From an uncultured Ruminococcus sp. (lineage in GTDB: Bacteria > Bacillota > Clostridia > Oscillospirales > Ruminococcaceae), in contig CADAHS010000004.1 in the NCBI GenBank assembly GCA_902787825.1, positions 1 to 64,000 on the forward strand: a stretch of DNA of 64,000 nt, in the 5' to 3' direction. Below are positions 59,357 through 64,000 of this stretch, in pieces (position 1 is the first letter of the stretch; each line of letters opens with the position of its first letter). Made by a program: the position numbers and the translations under genes. The notes under the pieces were generated by a model. It did not search any database. It had not been told where the DNA came from and saw only the letters and a program-made list of their open reading frames with translations.

Positions 59357-60730
59357 ATGATTCACAAGTATAAGCTTGAAGGCTATAATGTTCTGCTTGA
59401 TACAAACAGCGGCGGAGTTCATATTATTGACGATCTTACATATGATCTGCTTGATAATGTTGAACCGCCTTTTGAGGACAAGTGTCCTGAAACAATACTT
59501 GACAAGCTGGGCAAGGTGTATGAAAAGGACGAAATAAAAGAGTGCTATGATGAGATAGTCTCTCTTTATAACGATAAGATCCTTTTCTCAGAGGACGATT
59601 ATGAGAAGTTTGCACTCACATCTGTTGCTTCGCCGATAAAGGCTATGTGTCTGCACGTTGCTCACGATTGCAATCTCAGATGCAAGTACTGCTTTGCTTC
59701 GACAGGCGACTACAAAGAGGGCAGAATGCTTATGAGCCTTGAAACAGGCAAAAAGGCCCTTGATTTCCTTATTGAAAAGTCAGGTGACAGAAAATTTCTT
59801 GAGGTCGATTTCTTCGGCGGAGAGCCAACGGTCAACTTTGATGTTGTCAAGCAGATCGTTGAGTACGGACGTTCAAGAGAAGCAGAAGCAAACAAGAAAT
59901 TCAGATTCACTATTACCACTAATGGTATCTTGTTAACTGATGAAATGATAGATTTTATCAATAAGGAAATGAACAATGTTGTTCTTTCCATTGATGGCAG
60001 AAAAGATGTCAATGACAGGCTGAGAGTGCGTGTTGACGGATCCGGAAGCTACGATAAGATAGTTCCGAACTTCAAAAAGCTTGTTGAGAAAAGAGGCAGC
60101 GACAAGGACTGGTATGTCAGAGGAACATACACAAAGTATAATCTGGATTTTTCTAATGATGTTATGCATCTTTATGATCTGGGATTCGATCAGATATCAG
60201 TTGAGCCGGTAATGGCTGACCCGACAATGCCTTATGCAATTACCAAGGCTGATCTTCCAAGAATATTTGATGAATATGAGGAACTTGCGAAGAAGATTCA
60301 AAAAATAAGAGCTGAGGGCAAGTTCATCAATTTCTTCCATTTTATGCTTGATCTTGATCAAGGCCCGTGTGCTATCAAGAGACTCCGAGGCTGCGGCTGT
60401 GGAAACGAGTATGTTGCGGTAGCTCCTAATGGTGATATTTACCCATGTCACCAGTTCGTTGGAATTGAGGATTACAAAATGGGAAGCCTGAACGACGGCA
60501 CGTTTAATGAGGAGCTGAAAAGCACCTTTGCATCAGCGCACGTTTATTCAAAGCCCGAATGCAAAAAGTGCTGGGCTAAATTCTATTGCAGCGGAGGCTG
60601 TAATGCAAATAACTATATCTACGCAGGTGACATTCACAACGCTTACAAGCTCAGCTGTGAGATACAGAAAAAACGTCTTGAATGTGCCATACTTATGAAA
60701 GCATTAACTATGCTTGATACAGCACAATAA
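59357..60730 (+). CDS. scfB: Thioether cross-link-forming SCIFF peptide maturase
   Basis: The 457-residue protein has an N-terminal peptide-binding (RRE-like) domain (about 1-85), a radical SAM domain with CNLRCKYCF (Cys105, Cys109, Cys112) and FFGGEPTVNF, and a SPASM region with CGCGNEYVAVAPNGDIYPC and CKKCWAKFYCSGGCN. It forms Cys-to-Thr alpha/gamma-thioether links in SCIFF. GGAGGAAG precedes the ATG. It follows the GNAT gene by 29 bases. Confidence 0.95.
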   Translation: MIHKYKLEGYNVLLDTNSGGVHIIDDLTYDLLDNVEPPFEDKCPETILDKLGKVYEKDEIKECYDEIVSLYNDKILFSEDDYEKFALTSVASPIKAMCLHVAHDCNLRCKYCFASTGDYKEGRMLMSLETGKKALDFLIEKSGDRKFLEVDFFGGEPTVNFDVVKQIVEYGRSREAEANKKFRFTITTNGILLTDEMIDFINKEMNNVVLSIDGRKDVNDRLRVRVDGSGSYDKIVPNFKKLVEKRGSDKDWYVRGTYTKYNLDFSNDVMHLYDLGFDQISVEPVMADPTMPYAITKADLPRIFDEYEELAKKIQKIRAEGKFINFFHFMLDLDQGPCAIKRLRGCGCGNEYVAVAPNGDIYPCHQFVGIEDYKMGSLNDGTFNEELKSTFASAHVYSKPECKKCWAKFYCSGGCNANNYIYAGDIHNAYKLSCEIQKKRLECAILMKALTMLDTAQ

Positions 60731-60734
60731 ATTT

Positions 60735-60769
60735 AGAGCCTTGTATCTGATTGATACAGGGCTCTTTTA
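60735..60769 (+). terminator. Terminator after SCIFF maturase
   Basis: AGAGCC-TGTATC/GATACA-GGCTCT stem with one mismatch, followed by TTTTAT. Confidence 0.82.
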
Positions 60770-60774
60770 TGCAT

Positions 60775-60805
60775 AAAAGCCCGGGAGAACTTGTCTTCCG
60801 GGCTT
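60775..60805 (-). terminator. Terminator of the transglutaminase-like gene
   Basis: Minus-strand AAGCCCGG/CCGGGCTT stem followed by TTTATG. Confidence 0.75.
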
Positions 60806-60811
60806 GAATTA

Positions 60812-63598
60812 TTAATACAGGCAGCTAACAAATTTAGCACTGAAATATCTGAATGGATCAAGCTTTGGTCTGATGATCTGATGAGCTATATATGAAAGAT
60901 ATTCATTTGCTTTATCAGCTTCCTCGGTCGTTATTTCGTGGTTGCCCATGAATGCTTCCTCTGCAATAGTGAACAGATATTCAAGCTGTTTTGTGATGTC
61001 GATCTCCTTTTGTTTGAGCTGAGAATTCAACTGGTCGCAAAGCTGCATATCGGTAATATTTTCACTGCCCTTGATGTCAAGAAGTCTGATGTATTTCAGT
61101 GTGCAGCGAAGAATGTACCTGACTCTGTCATCATTTTTTCCATTAGCACACTTATCCTGCATCGTTTTGAGCGTAAGGATCCTCCTAAGAATCATTACAA
61201 ATATAAACAATGCTGAGATAATGAGCATGAACATTATTAATTTGAATGTTGATGACATTTCTGCATTACGATCAGATGAACTGCTGTCTGCAACTGATGA
61301 TGTGTCTGTACGACCAATACCTGAATTATTGCCGGTTCCGCTTTGTGTACCTGTACCGTTGCCGCTGTTGTTTCCGCCTTGACTCTGCGGATCGTTTGCA
61401 GACTGTGAGCTGTCTGACTCAGAAGAAGATAGGTCTGACTGAGAGTTGCTTGAACTATCCAGCTGAGGCTGGGAGGCGGTCGTTACTTCGGGCTTTGATT
61501 CAGGTACTGATTCTGAACTGCTTTCTATTTCAGACGATGAACTGTCAGGCAATGATGATTCGTTTTTGCTGCTATCATTTTTGTACGGATTCTTTTCATC
61601 TTCTGTCATATTAGGATTATCTCCGTCATAACCCGGAGTAAACTCAGCGTGTGTCCAACCGAAGTCATCAATATATACCTCAGTCCATGCGTGTGCACAT
61701 TTGTCGGTTACTTCTATGCTGCTTTCCTGTGAGTTTTTGTCAGAAAGTGAGGGAATAACTACATATCCCTCAACAAATCTTGCTTTGAACCCGAAACGTC
61801 TGAGCAGCTGCACGCCTGCCGAAGCAAAATATGAGCAATAGCCTTTCTTTTGTTCAGAAAGGAAATAGTCTACAAAATCTCTGTCGGACGGGGTCTTTCC
61901 GGGTTCAAGCGTGTACTGAAAATTATCTGAGAAATAACGCTTAATGGCGTAATAGACGCTGCTGAAGCTTCTATCACCGCTTGCAAGATACTTTTCATTT
62001 ATCTCCTTATAGGCTTTTTCAAGTCCGTCAGAATTAGTGACTTTTGTGTATTTATCATTAATGAACTTTTCGTATTTTTGGTTTATCTCTTTAGGAACAG
62101 TACTATTCACGGAATAATATGTACTATGGTCGGCTAAAGCATTGCGTACTCTGTAAAAGCTGTCATTTTCGGGTCTTCGATAGCTGATAGAATATTTGTA
62201 TGTTCCAAGCTTAACATAAGACTCAAAGTAAGGACGCATTTTATAAGAGTTTTTCTGGTCACTGTCAGAATAGTAAGAGCCATACGGTGCATAGACATAT
62301 TTTCTGCTGGCACCCTTTACCTCTACAGTGATCTCGTCATCAACTGTCAGATCTTTTATTGATGAATTGATATTTAAGAAATTCGTCAGGTCGGTGAGCT
62401 TGAAATAATCTGTATCCTGCGCACTGATCCCGATTTCTGAAAACTCTTTTGCAAATTCCTCACTGTCCTCGTATTCTACGGGATCCCAGCAGTTATCTTT
62501 GTAATCGCCTCCAACATATCCTCGGAGATACAGGGTCTCTTTAAGCGGTTTTGTGTGAACTATAAGAGCAGTAGTACCATTGAAGCTGATCCCATCGGTG
62601 TTGCCAAGTTTTCCTCCGTTTGTTCCACCAACTGCTTTAGTACCAAAGAAATCAAAACCACCGTCATAATCAGCGAACAGACCTCCGAGGTCTTCCAGTG
62701 AGAAATTATTGAATGCATTGGTGAGCTTTCTTCTGTAGCTGTTTACAGTGTCGGATCTTTCGTGCCCAAGCAGGTTGGAAAGAACGATAATAATTATAAA
62801 AACCGCTGCACACAGTACTGCTATAAACCTGAAAAGGACAAAGAATATTTTTGATTTGTCGATGTTTGAGGTGAGGTAATATGTGTGCTTTTTCTCGTGT
62901 ACTGCAAATGTATTCATTCGCCCCGCACGATTAGTACGCTGGTTGATCGAATGCAGTGATATCATCAGCACCCAGCTGATAACAAGTATCACGACTGTCC
63001 TTAGCGGAGGCACCCAACCCCAATAGAAACCAAGTTCAAACAACGGAAATGTAACTATAAACAGCAGCGGAAAGTCTATCCTGTACACGCTTGCGATCGT
63101 TATCAGAATTGAAACGATCACAGACATGAACTGTATGAAAAATGATGACAGTTCCCGGTATGTGTATATGCTTATCCCACTGAGACTGCTGCCAAGTATT
63201 CCGCTTGGTTGTTTTGCATGCTGAAGGTAAAAATATACAGTGCATTTGAATCCGTCTATTATCTTGCCGAAGTTTACCAGAAAATACAATAGGAAAACTG
63301 ACATAAACAAAATGCCGATCAGCTTAATTGCAGTGTTCTTTGAGCGTATTACACACATTAATGCGACCGGCAGCAGGCAGCAAAACAGCATTGCGCCATA
63401 TTCAGGGTCGTTAAGTACAAAGCTCGCAAACATACTCATAACAGCATAGCTCGTGAAAAATGCAAACAGCGCTCTTGCTATGGCAAAATATATCGTATCA
63501 TGAGGCTTTGTATAGCTCATTGTGATGTCGTTCCCGAAGCAGACTCCGTTGCTGCTGATAAAGCCGTTGTCAAGCAGCGCTTTCTTTTTCTTTTTCAT
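60812..63598 (-). CDS. Transglutaminase-like membrane protein (TgpA family)
   Basis: The 928-residue protein has about seven membrane segments in its first 280 residues, an outer region with a transglutaminase core (about 560-660: KKGYCSYFASAGVQLLRRFG with the nucleophile Cys, and CAHAWTEVYIDDFGW with the His), a Ser/Asn/Gly-rich linker (about 670-770), a last helix (about 778-800) and a cytosolic C-terminus of DUF4129 type. The third catalytic position is Glu (AEFTPGY), where most family members have Asp. TgpA-like proteins act in the envelope and often lie beside DUF58 and MoxR genes; a DUF58-like gene is upstream here. Confidence 0.87.
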   Translation of the reverse strand: MKKKKKALLDNGFISSNGVCFGNDITMSYTKPHDTIYFAIARALFAFFTSYAVMSMFASFVLNDPEYGAMLFCCLLPVALMCVIRSKNTAIKLIGILFMSVFLLYFLVNFGKIIDGFKCTVYFYLQHAKQPSGILGSSLSGISIYTYRELSSFFIQFMSVIVSILITIASVYRIDFPLLFIVTFPLFELGFYWGWVPPLRTVVILVISWVLMISLHSINQRTNRAGRMNTFAVHEKKHTYYLTSNIDKSKIFFVLFRFIAVLCAAVFIIIIVLSNLLGHERSDTVNSYRRKLTNAFNNFSLEDLGGLFADYDGGFDFFGTKAVGGTNGGKLGNTDGISFNGTTALIVHTKPLKETLYLRGYVGGDYKDNCWDPVEYEDSEEFAKEFSEIGISAQDTDYFKLTDLTNFLNINSSIKDLTVDDEITVEVKGASRKYVYAPYGSYYSDSDQKNSYKMRPYFESYVKLGTYKYSISYRRPENDSFYRVRNALADHSTYYSVNSTVPKEINQKYEKFINDKYTKVTNSDGLEKAYKEINEKYLASGDRSFSSVYYAIKRYFSDNFQYTLEPGKTPSDRDFVDYFLSEQKKGYCSYFASAGVQLLRRFGFKARFVEGYVVIPSLSDKNSQESSIEVTDKCAHAWTEVYIDDFGWTHAEFTPGYDGDNPNMTEDEKNPYKNDSSKNESSLPDSSSSEIESSSESVPESKPEVTTASQPQLDSSSNSQSDLSSSESDSSQSANDPQSQGGNNSGNGTGTQSGTGNNSGIGRTDTSSVADSSSSDRNAEMSSTFKLIMFMLIISALFIFVMILRRILTLKTMQDKCANGKNDDRVRYILRCTLKYIRLLDIKGSENITDMQLCDQLNSQLKQKEIDITKQLEYLFTIAEEAFMGNHEITTEEADKANEYLSYIAHQIIRPKLDPFRYFSAKFVSCLY

Positions 63599-63621
63599 TA
63601 TCTATACGTCTCCGATTATGT

Positions 63622-64000
63622 TCAGAATACTATGTCCGAAAAAGCCTCGCTTATATGGTCTTTTCGTATATAAATGATACCGACGTTTTCTTGCGTAGTG
63701 ATGTCAGTCTGTGGCTCGTCATCGGTTTTTGCAAATGCAAAGAGATACCTTGCCGAGCAACCTGATGTTGAGATAGAATCTATATCTTTTTCATCAAGTT
63801 TTGAGGAAAAAACGATCAGATGACCGCAGCAGATCTGTTCAGACTGAGATGTAAAAGGATAGATCCGTGCTTCAGCATCAATGTATGTCTTTGATCTTAT
63901 CAAAAGATCGGCGCATTCGTAATGATCGTCTTCGTCCTTGATATTCAAGCTTATAATTGATTTTGAAGCTTTGTCAAACCACATCATTGAATGGGCGATA
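63622..64000 (-). CDS. C-terminal part of a DUF58-like protein (cut by window edge)
   Basis: The frame stays open to base 64000, so only the last 126 codons are seen. The residues IAHSMMWFDKASKSIISL and the following alpha/beta pattern fit the end of a DUF58 protein, which normally neighbours TgpA-type transglutaminase genes. Assignment rests partly on that context. It stops 23 bases before the transglutaminase-like gene, so the two are co-transcribed. Confidence 0.55.
   Translation of the reverse strand, partial: IAHSMMWFDKASKSIISLNIKDEDDHYECADLLIRSKTYIDAEARIYPFTSQSEQICCGHLIVFSSKLDEKDIDSISTSGCSARYLFAFAKTDDEPQTDITTQENVGIIYIRKDHISEAFSDIVF

Noticed and set aside
1-64000. CRISPR array, prophage, replication origin
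   Set aside because: No direct-repeat/spacer pattern, phage structural genes or DnaA-box cluster was found.

Overview
The window reads as chromosomal DNA of a moderately low-GC, Gram-positive, anaerobic clostridial bacterium, most likely an Oscillospiraceae/Ruminococcus-type gut or rumen organism. The reasons are strong AGGAGG-type ribosome binding sites, near-consensus TTGACA-N17-TATAAT promoters, a SCIFF ranthipeptide precursor with its radical-SAM maturase, sporulation genes (spoIIP, spoIIGA-sigE), an NfnAB-type bifurcating oxidoreductase pair, a cohesin-like surface protein and Ser/Thr-rich linkers. The genus is an inference; no rRNA gene is present.

Layout. 1-3.6 kb: hairpin cluster, then a C39-like lipoprotein divergent from an ECF sigma/membrane anti-sigma pair; both directions share an inverted 17-bp element. 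3.6-6.7 kb: an MFS efflux gene behind a leader-peptide/terminator attenuator, a serine-recombinase relic, and a TetR-alpha/beta-hydrolase pair with a palindromic operator. 7.0-9.6 kb: three tiny membrane proteins plus a PstS-like binding protein, then a GNAT with a structured leader. 9.6-19.7 kb: P-type ATPase, thioesterase, divergent PTS enzyme I, SAP/CAT-like/GNAT operon, pckA, O-antigen-ligase-like protein. 19.8-22.3 kb: tRNA-Arg(CCU), HD hydrolase, second ECF sigma/anti-sigma pair. 22.4-30.7 kb: recJ, relA/spoT, MBL hydrolase, hemZ, rRNA uracil methyltransferase, GNAT as one run. 30.8-36.0 kb: two PAP2 phosphatases (one with a changed motif), DUF2809, AlkD-like, a hypothetical protein, NfeD and SPFH/stomatin. 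36.2-40.4 kb: uncharacterised membrane proteins. 40.4-45.3 kb: VanY-type carboxypeptidase, spoIIP behind a sigma-E-like promoter, a cohesin-like membrane protein, sigE and spoIIGA. 45.4-52.3 kb: prfA-GNAT-Sua5-coaE-lytic transglycosylase-M18 aminopeptidase run, DUF951 and LCP genes. 52.5-64 kb: lysA, GHL10-type lipoprotein, nfnAB, yajC-TIGR04086-SCIFF-GNAT-SCIFF maturase, and a transglutaminase-like membrane protein with a DUF58-like gene cut by the window edge.

Most of the window is core housekeeping (translation, stringent response, cofactors, gluconeogenesis, envelope) interleaved with stress and signalling genes. The least ordinary parts are the attenuator leader of the MFS transporter (4.9-5.1 kb), the mirrored ECF promoter element (1.3-1.5 kb), the small-membrane-protein operon (7.1-8.7 kb), the membrane-protein cluster (36.2-40.1 kb), the cohesin-like protein among sporulation genes, and the SCIFF locus with a GNAT placed inside it. 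No CRISPR array, intact insertion sequence, prophage or origin was seen.
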